64,000 nucleotides of DNA from Pseudoselenomonas ruminis (GCF_008271295.1 NZ_VTOY01000001.1:62001-126000); one strand, 5' to 3'. Shown: positions 52,963 to 63,265, counted from the stretch's first letter. The notes: generated from the letters alone by a model not told the origin. Program-made: numbers and translations.

Positions 52963-54682
52963 AGTACAGGGACAAATACCCGATTCCGTCTTGCGCGGTC
53001 TTTTGGGAAGTTTGGGCGATGGACTTATCCTGACGGATATAAATGAGCATATAACGTATATCAATAAAATGGCCAGACGCATTTTAGGCTGCGAAGGAAA
53101 ACAGGTAATTGGTTGGGCCTTCCGCGAACTCTGCCCGCTGGTGAACCTGAAGACGGGGCGCAGTTTTGACAGCCCGTTAAAGGTGGCATTGGCGGAGAAG
53201 CGTTCCGTGGGCCTCGCGCGCAATGTCGGCATTTTCCGTGGCGAGCAGCATGAACCGATTTTTTTATCGGCAACGTGTTCGCCGCTTCGCCTGGATGATG
53301 GCGAAATTGCAGGGTGCGCGGTTATCCTGCGCAATGTGACGCATCTTCGCCGCTTGGAAGTGCGCATTGAGGCAGACCATGTCTACATGCGGACGGTGTT
53401 TTCGGCGGCGCAGGTTGGTCTTTGTGTCCTCAATGAAAAGGGCGCTATTGTCGATATTAACGATGCGGGCCTTGAGACGATGGAAACCACCTATAAGGAG
53501 TCGGTGGGAAAACAGTTTGGCGATGTTTTCCGCTGTGAAAACAGCATCGAGGGGGGCTGCGGCCATGGCCAATACTGCGCGACCTGTCCCATCCGCCATC
53601 AGATTGAAACGGCAATTGCTACCGAGGGGTATACGAGCCAGATAACGGCTGCGATGCACAGCGTCCGCCGCAAGGAGAAGATATGGCTGCGGATGTTTTT
53701 CTCGCAGGCCTGGTCGGAAATCGGCAAGCAGACGATTGTCACTATGATTGATGTGTCGCAGCGCAAAAAACGCGAGGATGCCCTGGAAGAAGCCAGGGAA
53801 CGTGCGGAAGCGGCCAGCCAGACGAAGAGTCAGTTCTTGGCCAATATGAGCCATGAAATCCGCACGCCAATCAATGGCATGAATGGCATGATTGATTTGA
53901 CCCTGCACACGGACCTTACCGAAGAACAACGGGAGAATCTCATGAGTGCGAAGCAGTGCTCGGAGGATTTGCTGCGAATCATCAACGATATCCTCGATTT
54001 TTCGAAGCTTGACTGCGGGAAGATGGAGCTTGAATCGCTTGATTATGACCTGCATAAGACCATGCGGCGCGTCTGCACGATTCACCGCAAGGTGGCCAAG
54101 GGCAAGGGGCTGTTCTTCCGCCTGCCGGATATGCGGGGGATTCCGCAGTTCATCACGGGCGACCCGATGCGGTTCCGGCAGATTATGCACAATCTGCTAA
54201 CAAATGCGGTGAAATTCACCGCCGAAGGCGGCGTGGCCGTGGAGGTGACAAAGAATTTCCGCGGCGAGCTGCCAGTGCTTAGCATCGCGGTACATGATAC
54301 GGGCATTGGCATGTCCTTTGAGGAGCAAAAGAAATTATTCCAGCCCTTTAGCCAGGTGGATGGTTCGACAACCCGGAAATTTGGCGGCACAGGGCTGGGA
54401 CTCATGATTGTAAAAGAACTTGTCGAAGCCATGGGCGGTGAAATCAGCGTGCATTCGGCTCCGCTTTGTGGCAGCAATTTTACCTTCTGGATTCCGCTTT
54501 ACGAAGCGGACGGAGAAGATGAAGAAAGTCAGGAACGCTCGGTATTCATCAACGACCGTTGGAATACTGGCGAAAATAAGGAGGAACCGGTCAAGGAGGA
54601 AGAGACGGATATCAGCGATATTGCGAATTTGCTCGCCTATTGCGAACAGCGCCTCGATGAAGATGGAGGGGATGAGTCATGA
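52952..54682 (+). CDS. PAS-domain sensor histidine kinase with cysteine cluster
   Basis: 576 aa from ATG 52952 (AGGA 8 nt upstream); ATG 52943 in frame is an alternative. No transmembrane segment, so it is a soluble sensor. First PAS about 10-135, second PAS about 145-270 with four cysteines at 195, 203, 209 and 212 (spacing C-x7-C-x5-C-x2-C) that could hold a metal or Fe-S site. HisKA has its His near 301 (NMSHEIRTPING). The HATPase has N, G1 and G2 boxes (LLTNAVKF, DTGIGM, GGTGLGL). The acidic tail shows no receiver. A response-regulator gene overlaps its stop. Confidence 0.9.
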   Translation: MGSEVQGQIPDSVLRGLLGSLGDGLILTDINEHITYINKMARRILGCEGKQVIGWAFRELCPLVNLKTGRSFDSPLKVALAEKRSVGLARNVGIFRGEQHEPIFLSATCSPLRLDDGEIAGCAVILRNVTHLRRLEVRIEADHVYMRTVFSAAQVGLCVLNEKGAIVDINDAGLETMETTYKESVGKQFGDVFRCENSIEGGCGHGQYCATCPIRHQIETAIATEGYTSQITAAMHSVRRKEKIWLRMFFSQAWSEIGKQTIVTMIDVSQRKKREDALEEARERAEAASQTKSQFLANMSHEIRTPINGMNGMIDLTLHTDLTEEQRENLMSAKQCSEDLLRIINDILDFSKLDCGKMELESLDYDLHKTMRRVCTIHRKVAKGKGLFFRLPDMRGIPQFITGDPMRFRQIMHNLLTNAVKFTAEGGVAVEVTKNFRGELPVLSIAVHDTGIGMSFEEQKKLFQPFSQVDGSTTRKFGGTGLGLMIVKELVEAMGGEISVHSAPLCGSNFTFWIPLYEADGEDEESQERSVFINDRWNTGENKEEPVKEEETDISDIANLLAYCEQRLDEDGGDES

Positions 54683-55068
54683 AAATATTGATTGCAGAGG
54701 ATGATCGGCTCAGCCGGATTTTTCTAAAAAAGTTCTTGGGGAATTATGGGGACTGTGATGTGGCGGTAGATGGCATGGAAGCTTTGGATCTTTTTATGGA
54801 TGCGATAAAGGACAAGGCGCCTTATGATTTGTTATGCCTTGACATCATGATGCCCCGCATCGATGGTCTCAAATTGTTAAAGGCCATTCGTGTCTTGGAA
54901 AAACAGCATCAGCTGCAGCATACCTACATCATCATGATGACAGCGCTGGCAGATGTGGAATATGTCGACCAGGCACTGGAGTTGGGGTGTGATGCCTATG
55001 CAGCTAAGCCAATCGATACCGATAAAGTGACTTTGGTTATGAAGAATCTCGGCTTGATAAAAGAATAG
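54679..55068 (+). CDS. Single-domain response regulator (CheY-like)
   Basis: 129 aa, a receiver only: acidic pair EDD (7-9), phospho-acceptor Asp55 (LLCLDIMMP), the Thr switch in MMTALAD, and the Lys of AKPID. GGAGGGG precedes the ATG, which overlaps the kinase stop (ATGA). It is the only receiver domain in this operon, so it may accept phosphate from CheA, from the PAS kinase, or from both. Confidence 0.9.
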   Translation: MKILIAEDDRLSRIFLKKFLGNYGDCDVAVDGMEALDLFMDAIKDKAPYDLLCLDIMMPRIDGLKLLKAIRVLEKQHQLQHTYIIMMTALADVEYVDQALELGCDAYAAKPIDTDKVTLVMKNLGLIKE

Positions 55069-55076
55069 TGAATGCG

Positions 55077-55110
55077 AAAGAGCTTTTCTTTAGGGAAAGG
55101 CTCTTTTTCA
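55077..55110 (+). terminator. Terminator of the chemosensory operon
   Basis: AAAGAGCTTTTC / GAAAGGCTCTTT (one G-U pair) at 55077-55106, followed by T2 after the stem's own T3. Confidence 0.7.
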
Positions 55111-55266
55111 CTGGATAATGCCTTGTGGCTATGATAAAATGAAATTATCTTGAATTGTGCATCAAATGAGAATCTGATAGAGAATAGAGATAAGATTCTT
55201 GGCACAACGGAAATAAACTGAATGAAGCTATTGCAAGCCAGGGGTAGCGTGTATGGGGGTCTATTG

Positions 55267-56175
55267 ATGGAGTTTCGGCAATTAGAGTATTTTTGTACCA
55301 TCAGTGAATTGGAGAACTTTACGCGGACAGCGGAGGCACTGCATGTGTCGCAGCCGTCAGTCACCAAAGCCATCAAAGCATTAGAGGCGGAACTTGGGGT
55401 AATGCTCATCAATCGCAGCCAGAAGCATGTCAGTCTCACCGAGCAGGGGAAGGTGTTTCTGCTTCATGCGCAGCGGATTATGCAGGATGCCGCCTTTGCG
55501 AAGAAAGATATGATGCGGTATCGTTCGGACCGGCAGGATATCATCCACTTCGGGATGCCGCCGATGGTGGAAGGGTATCTGTTTCCGGACTTTTTTATGA
55601 AGTTCAAGGAGGAGGTGCCGGATGTCATGCTCGACGTGCAGGAATTTAGCGATTCGGATGAAGTGCGCCAGCGCGCGGAAAATGGGGAATTGGATTTTGG
55701 CATTGTCATGGGCAGTGACGAGGAGCATCCGGAGCACACCATGCCGCTTATGCAGGATACCATGGTGCTCTGCCTGCCACCGGAACATCCACTGGCAGAC
55801 GAGCCGTCGGTATCGTTTGACGAGCTTCGCCATGAGAAATTTATCATGCAGCAGCCCAATACCTATCAGTACCGCCAGATTATGGACCACTGTGGGGAGT
55901 ACGGCTATGTGCCGGACATTGTCCTGTGCACGTCACAGCTTAAGACCATCAAACAGCTGGTGGCAAATGGCAGCGGGATTTCGGTGCTGCCCAATTTCGT
56001 AACCCAGATGGAAAACATCTTTGTGCGCCGGCCGTTATCGCCGTCCATGGGCGTTCAGGCGTCGCTGTTCTGGGGAGAGAACAAGAATTTATCGCGGGCC
56101 GATACGCGGTTCATGCAGTTTATGAAGGAATATACGGAGACGCCGGATTTCCAGCAGCATTTCCGGCATTGTTGA
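55267..56175 (+). CDS. LysR-family transcriptional regulator
   Basis: 302 aa. HTH domain MEFRQLEYFCTISELENFTR with the recognition helix in VSQPSVTKAIKALEAELG, then a periplasmic-binding-protein-like effector domain (IHFGMPPMVEGYLFPDF, LDFGIVMGSD, LVANGSGISVLPNFV). The ATG at 55267 starts the canonical HTH; upstream in-frame codons have no SD. The target and effector cannot be read. Lies between two unrelated operons, 16 bp before smc. Confidence 0.9.
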   Translation: MEFRQLEYFCTISELENFTRTAEALHVSQPSVTKAIKALEAELGVMLINRSQKHVSLTEQGKVFLLHAQRIMQDAAFAKKDMMRYRSDRQDIIHFGMPPMVEGYLFPDFFMKFKEEVPDVMLDVQEFSDSDEVRQRAENGELDFGIVMGSDEEHPEHTMPLMQDTMVLCLPPEHPLADEPSVSFDELRHEKFIMQQPNTYQYRQIMDHCGEYGYVPDIVLCTSQLKTIKQLVANGSGISVLPNFVTQMENIFVRRPLSPSMGVQASLFWGENKNLSRADTRFMQFMKEYTETPDFQQHFRHC

Positions 56176-56191
56176 AGAGGCAGGTTAGATT

Positions 56192-59100
56192 GTGCAGTTA
56201 AAACGTCTTGAGGCATACGGATTTAAATCCTTTGCGGATAAGATAACGATAGATTTTGATAAGGGCATCACGGCCATCGTTGGGCCGAATGGTTCGGGCA
56301 AGAGCAATATCACCGATGCAATTCGCTGGGTTCTCGGCGAGCAGAATGTCCGCAATCTGCGTGGTACGAAGGCGGAGGATATCATCTTCACGGGTTCGGC
56401 ATCGCGCAAGGCACTCGGCGTGGCTGAGGTATCCTTATTTTTTGCCAACGATGGCACGCTGCCCGTGGATTTCCGGGAAGTTGTCGTCACGCGCCGGCTT
56501 TACCGCAGCGGTGAGAGTGAGTTCTATATCAATCGTTCCCGCTGCCGGTTGAAGGATATCTACAATCTTTTTGCCGATACGGGTATTGGCCATGACGGCA
56601 TGAGCATCATCGGGCAGAACCGCATCGATGATATCTTAAACAGCCGTCCTGAGGAGCGCCGGGCGTTTTTTGAGGAGACTGCGGGCATTACGAAGTACCG
56701 CAACCGCAAGCGGGAATCGGTGCGCAAGCTCACGGATACCGAAAACAACCTGATTCGCGTACAGGATATCATAAATGAAATCGAAAACCAGTTGGAGCCG
56801 CTCGCGCGTCATGCTGAGAAAACCCGCGTGTTCAACGAACTCGATGGGGAATACCGGAAATGCAAGCTGACGAAACTGGCGCAGGATTACGTCCGGGAAA
56901 GCCAGCGCAAAACGGATAACGATGGCAAACTGGCCGAGGCCCGCGATGGGGCCGTAGCTGCTGAGACGAGGGTCAAGGCAGTCGCCGCTAAGAAAGAACA
57001 GCTCGGCAAGGAAATCATTGACTTTGAGCAGCAGCTTAAAGAGCAGGCCGAGAAAAACGAGGCCATCCGCCAGAAAATCGAAGCGGCATCGACCGAGATG
57101 GCACAGTTGCAGGAGCGTCAGGAGCAAAGCGATGCGGCCAAAGCGCGTATCCTTGCCCGCCGCCAGGAACTCAATCATGAGGTGGCGCAGGCTGTGGCCG
57201 ATATGGCACAGCTTTCCGAAAAGGAAGCCCAGCAGAAAAAGGATTTGGCACTGGCTGACAGCTTGCTGAGCCAGGAAAAGGAAAAGGCAAAGTGCATCGC
57301 CGACCGCATCCGCGAGCAGAAAGAAGTCGATAAGAGCGCGTCCGAAAAGCGGGAAAAGGCGCAGGCTGCCCTCACGCAGAAGCAGCAGGAACTCGCACTT
57401 ATCGAGCGCGATATCGAAAACGGCAGCGGCGATCAGGAAGCCCGTGAGGCAAGTCTGTTGGAGGCCCGTCAGGAACTTGAGCGGCTCGAAGGTTTGCAGG
57501 AGAAACTCGCCGGAGAAATCAGCCAGCAGGACGAGGCGATAAAGGCGCGGGTCGCCGAGCAGCAGCAGGCCCAGACGGCCCAGCGCGAAGCGGCGCAGAA
57601 GATGGCCGATTGCCAGCAGCGCTACAATGAGACCAGCCAGCAGGTAAAATCGGCTGAAAGCAAGATTCAATTCCTCTCGCGCATGCAGCAGGATTATGAA
57701 GGCTTTGGCAAAGCGGCCAAGGCGGTGCTCAAAAGCCGGGAGAACTGGCGCCGTGGCGTAGCCGGTGCTGTAGCGGAGCTCATCGATGTTCCGCGGGATT
57801 ATGTGACGGCACTGGAGATTGCGCTCGGCGGCAATCTCCAGAATATCGTCACCGAAGATACCGATACGGCCAAAGCCGCCATCGCGTATTTGAAACGGGA
57901 ACGGCAGGGACGCGTGACGTTTTTGCCGCTGTCCACGATTGTATCGCGCCCGCCGAAAGATATTGCGTTCTCGGCCGATGAGGGCGTAATTGGCTGGGCC
58001 AGCGAGCTCGTAAAAACGGAGGAAAAGTTCCGCAAGATTGTGGATTTCCTGTTGTCGCGGACGCTCGTTGTCGATACGCTCGACAATGGCCTGAAACTGG
58101 CGAAAAAACACAACTACAAACTACGCATCGTCACGAAGGAAGGCGAACTTTTGAATCCGGGTGGATCGCTTTCGGGCGGCAGCCGCCAGCATCAGGAGTC
58201 AAGCTTCCTGAACCGCAGCGGTGAGATTGAAGAATTAAAAGAAAAGCTCACCCGTGGGCAAAAACTGCTCGAAACGCTCGTGGCCGAGCGTCAAGCGGCG
58301 CAGCAGGCGCAGGCCGACGCCGGACAGCGCCAGAATGAAGCGATGGAGGCCCTCCATGAGGCCAACGTCCATCGCGCCGAGCTTCGCGTGAGCCGGGAGC
58401 GTCTGGCTGAGAATTTGACAAGTCAAAAATTGACCGTCAAAGAACTCGAAGAGGCCGCTGAGAAAATCAAGGCAACCTTTGCCAAGATTCAGGAAAAGCG
58501 CACGCTGGCCGCAAGAGCTGTGGCTGCGGCGCAGCGTGAGTTCGAGGAAGCCGAGCACGCCGCCGAAGACGCGGCCATTGAGCTTGAGGACCTCGAGCAG
58601 GATGCGGACGATTTGTCCGAGTACATCCAGAAGCGCGAAGTCAATCGCGCCGTTCTCGAGCAGGAAGCCCTGCGTTCGCGCGAGCACCTGCTCTTAAGAA
58701 CCCGCGACAAGGAACGCAGTGAGCAGTCCCTGCGCGATAACGAGGCCGAGGAAAAACAGCTGGTGGCAGGCCTGGAGGAAAGTGTCAGCCGTCTCGAAGT
58801 CATCCGCGGCCAGAATGCGAACTGGCAAAATCTCTTTGCCGAGGGACAGGCGGCCCACGATAAAATCTATGCCCAGCGCATGACGAAACTCACGGAAAGC
58901 CAGCAGGCGGATAAAGACGCCCACGAAGCGGCCCGGAAGCTCAATCAGGCGCAGGAACACGTTCACAAGCTCGAAATCATCGAGACAAAACTTCAGCTGG
59001 CCTTGGAGGAATGGCAGGAGACGATTCTTTCTGAATACGGCCTGACGCCGGAGCGCGCTGCCGAAGAGGCCCTGGATATGGAGCCGCCGGCAGTTCATCA

Positions 59101-59737
59101 TCGCATGAAAGAACTCGAGCGCAAGATAAAAGAGCTCGGGCCGGTCAACCCCAATGCGCTGGAAGAATACGAGGAACAGCAAAAACGGCATGACTTCATG
59201 CAGGGGCAGGCAAAAGACCTTATCGAAGCCAAGGAAAACCTCGAACACATCATCGCCGATATGGATGAAGCGATGACGAAACAGTTCAAAGAGGCGTTTG
59301 CGCAGATTCAGGTTTATTTTGCCGATATCTTCGTGCGCCTCTTTGGCGGCGGCAAGGCCGAGTTAAAGCTCTTGGATGAACACGATGTGCTAAACACCGG
59401 TGTCGATATTCTCGTAACGCTGCCCCAGAAAAAGCGGCAGAACCTTTCGGCACTGTCGGGCGGCGAGCGCGCCCTTACGGTTATTGCGCTGCTGTTCTCG
59501 TTCCTGCGCTACCGTCCATCGCCGTTCTCGGTACTCGACGAAATCGATGCGCCGCTCGATGAAGCCAACGTCGTCCGTTTCGGTTCTTTCCTGCGGGAAT
59601 TTGCCGAAAATACGCAGTTCATCGTTGTAACGCATCGTAAGGGCACGATGGAATCCGTTGACACCATGTATGGCGTCACGATTGAAGATGCGGGCGTATC
59701 CAAGATACTTTCCGTCAAATTGGATGATATAGAATAA
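56192..59737 (+). CDS. smc: Chromosome segregation protein SMC
   Basis: 1181 aa from a GTG start. N-terminal ATPase half with Walker A GPNGSGKSN (near residue 32), long coiled coil (about 165-500), hinge domain (about 505-670), returning coiled coil, and C-terminal half with signature LSGGERALTVIALLFSFL and Walker B SPFSVLDEIDAPLDEANV. Standard length. With ScpA/ScpB it loops and separates chromosomes. Usually preceded by rnc; here a LysR gene stands in that place. ftsY follows by 13 bp. Confidence 0.96.
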   Translation: MQLKRLEAYGFKSFADKITIDFDKGITAIVGPNGSGKSNITDAIRWVLGEQNVRNLRGTKAEDIIFTGSASRKALGVAEVSLFFANDGTLPVDFREVVVTRRLYRSGESEFYINRSRCRLKDIYNLFADTGIGHDGMSIIGQNRIDDILNSRPEERRAFFEETAGITKYRNRKRESVRKLTDTENNLIRVQDIINEIENQLEPLARHAEKTRVFNELDGEYRKCKLTKLAQDYVRESQRKTDNDGKLAEARDGAVAAETRVKAVAAKKEQLGKEIIDFEQQLKEQAEKNEAIRQKIEAASTEMAQLQERQEQSDAAKARILARRQELNHEVAQAVADMAQLSEKEAQQKKDLALADSLLSQEKEKAKCIADRIREQKEVDKSASEKREKAQAALTQKQQELALIERDIENGSGDQEAREASLLEARQELERLEGLQEKLAGEISQQDEAIKARVAEQQQAQTAQREAAQKMADCQQRYNETSQQVKSAESKIQFLSRMQQDYEGFGKAAKAVLKSRENWRRGVAGAVAELIDVPRDYVTALEIALGGNLQNIVTEDTDTAKAAIAYLKRERQGRVTFLPLSTIVSRPPKDIAFSADEGVIGWASELVKTEEKFRKIVDFLLSRTLVVDTLDNGLKLAKKHNYKLRIVTKEGELLNPGGSLSGGSRQHQESSFLNRSGEIEELKEKLTRGQKLLETLVAERQAAQQAQADAGQRQNEAMEALHEANVHRAELRVSRERLAENLTSQKLTVKELEEAAEKIKATFAKIQEKRTLAARAVAAAQREFEEAEHAAEDAAIELEDLEQDADDLSEYIQKREVNRAVLEQEALRSREHLLLRTRDKERSEQSLRDNEAEEKQLVAGLEESVSRLEVIRGQNANWQNLFAEGQAAHDKIYAQRMTKLTESQQADKDAHEAARKLNQAQEHVHKLEIIETKLQLALEEWQETILSEYGLTPERAAEEALDMEPPAVHHRMKELERKIKELGPVNPNALEEYEEQQKRHDFMQGQAKDLIEAKENLEHIIADMDEAMTKQFKEAFAQIQVYFADIFVRLFGGGKAELKLLDEHDVLNTGVDILVTLPQKKRQNLSALSGGERALTVIALLFSFLRYRPSPFSVLDEIDAPLDEANVVRFGSFLREFAENTQFIVVTHRKGTMESVDTMYGVTIEDAGVSKILSVKLDDIE

Positions 59738-59750
59738 ACGGAGGCAGTCC

Positions 59751-60668
59751 ATGGGATTTTTTGATAAACTGAAAAAAGGTTTGAACAAGACGCGTGAAAA
59801 CCTCACGAATAAGATTGAAAAGCTGGTCATCGGCTATGCCGATATCGATGAAGATTTCCTCGAAGAACTCGAAGAGACGCTGATTATGGCTGACGTCGGG
59901 GTACAGACTACCGATGCGCTTATGACGGCAGTCCGCAAGGGCATCAAGAAAAAGGAAATCAATACGCCGGAGGATTTGAAACCCTTCCTGCAAAAGACGA
60001 TTGTCGATATTCTCAATCGCGGCGAGGATACGACGCGCAAGGCGGCAGAAGGCCCGACGGTCCTGCTCGTCATCGGTGTCAATGGCGCCGGCAAGACGAC
60101 GACGATTGGCAAGCTCAGCGCCTACTACAAGGAACAGGGCAAGTCGGTCATGCTGGCCGCTGCCGATACGTTCCGTGCTGCTGCCATTGACCAGCTCGAA
60201 GTCTGGGGACAGCGCACCGGCGTTCCGGTAATCAAGCACGAGGAAGGCTCCGACCCGGCCGCTGTGGCCTTTGACGCCGTAAAGGCAGCCAAAGCCCGCG
60301 GTATCGACATGCTGATTATCGATACGGCTGGCCGTTTGCAGACGAAGTCGAACCTCATGCAGGAGCTTGAGAAAATCAACCGCGTCATCGGCCGTGAGAT
60401 TCCGGGCGCACCGCATGAGACACTGCTCGTGCTCGATGCGACGACGGGACAGAACGCCATCAGCCAGGCCGAGCTCTTCACCAAGGCCGCACCGATTTCG
60501 GGGGTTGTCTTGACGAAGCTCGATGGCACGGCCAAGGGCGGCGTGGTTATCGGCATCAAAAACCAGCTTTCCATGCCAGTCAAATGGATTGGCGTCGGCG
60601 AAGGCGTCGAAGACCTGCGTCCGTTCAATGCCGATGATTTTGCCAAGGCGTTGTTTGAAGGGGAATAA
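59751..60668 (+). CDS. ftsY: Signal recognition particle receptor FtsY
   Basis: 305-aa SRP GTPase. A short amphipathic N-terminus (MGFFDKLKKGLNKTRENLTN) binds membrane. The acidic A domain of E. coli FtsY is lacking, as in many Firmicutes. NG domain: G1 GVNGAGKTTTIGKL, G3 DTAGRLQ, G4 TKLDGTAKGG. GGAGG lies before the ATG. smc-ftsY is a common Firmicutes pair. Confidence 0.96.
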   Translation: MGFFDKLKKGLNKTRENLTNKIEKLVIGYADIDEDFLEELEETLIMADVGVQTTDALMTAVRKGIKKKEINTPEDLKPFLQKTIVDILNRGEDTTRKAAEGPTVLLVIGVNGAGKTTTIGKLSAYYKEQGKSVMLAAADTFRAAAIDQLEVWGQRTGVPVIKHEEGSDPAAVAFDAVKAAKARGIDMLIIDTAGRLQTKSNLMQELEKINRVIGREIPGAPHETLLVLDATTGQNAISQAELFTKAAPISGVVLTKLDGTAKGGVVIGIKNQLSMPVKWIGVGEGVEDLRPFNADDFAKALFEGE

Positions 60669-60804
60669 AAAAAGAGGCTCCGCAATCAATTCTGAAAAGA
60701 TTGATTGCGGAGCCTTTGGCTTTCGTAAGGGGCCGGCTGCAGGACCGTCAAACCGTGGTTGGCGTTCGGGTTGTTGGACGGGACAGCCGGCATGATTGGT
60801 TTCT
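60667..60804 (-). ncRNA. Candidate structured small RNA with its own terminator
   Basis: On the minus strand an extended -10 (TGGTATACT; TATACT at 60811-60816) is followed by nested helices. The outer helix is 60732-60739 with 60784-60791 (8 bp, exact). The inner one is 60745-60749 with 60777-60781 (5 bp, exact). Then comes a perfect 16-bp hairpin (60675-60690 with 60100-series partner 60700-60715) whose T7 lies on the minus-strand side (60667-60673). The terminator therefore points at a minus-strand transcript of ~135 nt, yet no minus-strand gene is there. A 35-codon frame exists but runs into the terminator stem. Family unknown to me. The same hairpin may also stop ftsY transcripts. Confidence 0.5.
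60675..60715. terminator. Perfect 16-bp hairpin between ftsY and pflB
   Basis: Arms 60675-60690 and 60700-60715 are exact complements. The plus side has only TTT after the stem; the minus side has T7 after one C, so it is strongest for minus-strand transcription. Confidence 0.8.
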
Positions 60805-60923
60805 ACCTAAAGTATACCATATATTCTGAATAGTTGCACTGTAAAGAGCGGATTTTTTTATTGCCTGCGTTCCGGCTGATTCATGGCGATTTCATAGTTA
60901 TCGGTTATAAAGAAGTTAAGGAT

Positions 60924-60958
60924 TCATATTTGTATTTATTTCGAATATGAGGTATTAT
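60924..60958 (+). promoter_or_regulatory. pflB promoter with inverted repeat over the -35
   Basis: TTGTAT (60930-60935), 17-bp spacer, TATTAT (60953-60958). TCATATT (60924-60930) and AATATGA (60944-60950) form a 7-bp inverted repeat around the -35 and spacer, a possible operator. Both assignments rest on sequence pattern only. Confidence 0.45.
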
Positions 60959-61009
60959 GATTAGGTAATAAAAACAGTGCAGGAAAAAATCCATCAAGGA
61001 GGCACAATA

Positions 61010-63265
61010 ATGTTGAATCACGAACAGTGGAATGGTTTTACCGGAGGGCTTTGGCGCGAGGAAATCAATGTCCGCGACTTTATACAGAAAAATTATCAGC
61101 CGTATGAAGGCGACGAGTCCTTCCTGGCTGCTCCGACGGATGCTACGAATAAACTGTGGGGAAGACTGCAGGAACTGCAGAAGGAAGAACGTCAAAAGGG
61201 CGGCGTTTTGGATATGGATGTGGATATCGTATCCAGCCTGACTTCCCATGGGGCAGGCTATATCGATGAATCCATGAAAGAGCTGGAGACGGTCGTTGGT
61301 CTTCAGACAGATAAGCCCTTAAAGCGTGCCTTTATGCCGTATGGCGGCATTAAGATGGCTGAGCAGGCTTGCCAGAACTACGGCTATGAGCCGAGTGCGA
61401 AGCTCCATGAAATCTTTACGAAATATCATAAGACGCATAATCAGGCGGTATTTGATGCTTATACGCCGGAAATCCGCCGCGCGCGCCACAGCCATATCAT
61501 TACAGGCCTGCCGGATACCTATGGCCGCGGCCGCATTGTCGGCGACTATCGCCGCGTGGCCCTCTATGGTATCGATCAGCTGATTGCGTTCAAGGAAGCG
61601 GATAAGGCCAATGTCGGTATCGATGGCGTTATGACTGACGATGTCATCCGCCAGCGCGAGGAGCTTACGGAGCAGATTCGCGCTCTGCAGGGCATGAAGG
61701 AAATGGCGGCTATCTATGGCTTTGATATTTCCCAGCCGGCAAAAGATGCGCGTGAGGCCGTACAGTGGCTCTATTTCGGCTATCTGGCTGCCATCAAGAC
61801 GCAGAACGGCGCCGCCATGAGCGTTGGCCGTATCTCGACGTTCCTCGATATCTACATCGAGCGCGACCTCCAGAACGGCACGCTGACGGAATCGGAGGCG
61901 CAGGAGCTTATCGACCATCTCGTCATGAAGTTCCGTATGGTTAAGTTTGCGCGCATCACGTCGTATAACGAGCTGTTCTCGGGCGACCCGGTCTGGGCAA
62001 CGCTCGAAGTTGCTGGTATCGGCATGGATGGCCGCAGCCTCGTTACGAAGAACGACTATCGTTTCCTGCATACGCTTGAGAACATGGGCCCCGCACCGGA
62101 GCCGAATCTTACGGTGCTCTATTCGTCGGCGCTGCCGGAAAACTTCAAGCGCTATGCGGCTAAGATTTCGGTGACGACGAGCTCGATCCAGTATGAAAAT
62201 GACGATGTCATGAAGGTCGAGTGGGGCGATGATTACTCGATTTGCTGCTGTGTATCGGCTACGCAGACGGGCAAGGAAATGCAGTTCTTCGGTGCGCGGG
62301 CAAACCTTGCCAAGTGCTTGCTTTATGCCATCAACGGCGGCGTGGATGAGAAATCCGGTGAGCAGATTGGACCAGAGTACCGCGGCGTAACGGGCGACAT
62401 CCTCGATTATGACGATGTGCTGCAGAAATTCGACCGCATGATGGACTGGCTCGCTGGTCTCTATGTCAATACGCTGAACCTCATCCAGTATATGCACGAT
62501 AAATATTACTATGAGGCTGCTGAGATGGCGCTTATCGACACCGATGTGCGCCGCACGTTTGCGACGGGCATTGCGGGTTTCTCCCATGTCGTCGATTCGC
62601 TGTCGGCTATCAAATACGCCAAGGTTAAGGCTATCCGCAATGAAAATGGCATCGTAACCGATTACGAGACGACGGGGGATTTCCCGCGCTACGGCAACGA
62701 CGATGAGCGTGCCGATGAAATTGCCAAGTGGCTCTTGAAGTCGTTCCTCGACAAGATTAAGTCGCGTCACACGTATCGCAACTCGGAGCCGACGACGTCC
62801 ATCCTTACGATTACGTCAAATGTCGTCTATGGCAAGTACACGGGGGCTATGCCGGACGGCCGCGAGGCGTGGGTGCCGCTTTCGCCGGGCGCAAACCCGA
62901 GCTATGGTGCCGAGCAGAATGGCCTGTTGGCTTCGCTCAATTCGGTAGCAAAACTGCCGTATGAGTGGGCCCTTGACGGCATCTCCAATACGCAGAGTAT
63001 GACGCCGGAAGCCCTTGGTCATAATGACGAGGAGCGTTCCGCGCAGCTCGTCAACGTGCTCGATGGTTATTTTGACCAGGGGGCGCATCATTTGAACGTC
63101 AATGTCTTTGGCCGTGAGAAACTCCTCGATGCCATGGAGCATCCGGAGAAGGAAGAGTACGCAAACTTCACGATTCGCGTCTCGGGCTATGCGGTCAAAT
63201 TCATCAACCTGACGCGCGAGCAGCAGCTCGACGTTATCGCGAGAACGTTCCATGCGCACATGTAA
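61010..63265 (+). CDS. pflB: Formate C-acetyltransferase (pyruvate formate-lyase)
   Basis: 751-aa glycyl-radical enzyme that converts pyruvate and CoA to acetyl-CoA and formate. The catalytic cysteine pair is C413-C414 (in [20 protein letters not shown]); a third Cys precedes them. The radical Gly is G726 in [13 protein letters not shown] near the C-terminus. AAGGAGG is 8 nt from the ATG at 61010; an in-frame ATG 11 codons earlier lies ahead of the SD. pflA, its activase, overlaps the end. Confidence 0.96.
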   Translation: MLNHEQWNGFTGGLWREEINVRDFIQKNYQPYEGDESFLAAPTDATNKLWGRLQELQKEERQKGGVLDMDVDIVSSLTSHGAGYIDESMKELETVVGLQTDKPLKRAFMPYGGIKMAEQACQNYGYEPSAKLHEIFTKYHKTHNQAVFDAYTPEIRRARHSHIITGLPDTYGRGRIVGDYRRVALYGIDQLIAFKEADKANVGIDGVMTDDVIRQREELTEQIRALQGMKEMAAIYGFDISQPAKDAREAVQWLYFGYLAAIKTQNGAAMSVGRISTFLDIYIERDLQNGTLTESEAQELIDHLVMKFRMVKFARITSYNELFSGDPVWATLEVAGIGMDGRSLVTKNDYRFLHTLENMGPAPEPNLTVLYSSALPENFKRYAAKISVTTSSIQYENDDVMKVEWGDDYSICCCVSATQTGKEMQFFGARANLAKCLLYAINGGVDEKSGEQIGPEYRGVTGDILDYDDVLQKFDRMMDWLAGLYVNTLNLIQYMHDKYYYEAAEMALIDTDVRRTFATGIAGFSHVVDSLSAIKYAKVKAIRNENGIVTDYETTGDFPRYGNDDERADEIAKWLLKSFLDKIKSRHTYRNSEPTTSILTITSNVVYGKYTGAMPDGREAWVPLSPGANPSYGAEQNGLLASLNSVAKLPYEWALDGISNTQSMTPEALGHNDEERSAQLVNVLDGYFDQGAHHLNVNVFGREKLLDAMEHPEKEEYANFTIRVSGYAVKFINLTREQQLDVIARTFHAHM

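Noticed and set aside
60689-60793. 35-codon minus-strand peptide frame starting MPAVPSNNPNANHG
   Set aside because: Weak SD and the frame runs into the terminator stem; the base pairing is a better explanation than coding.
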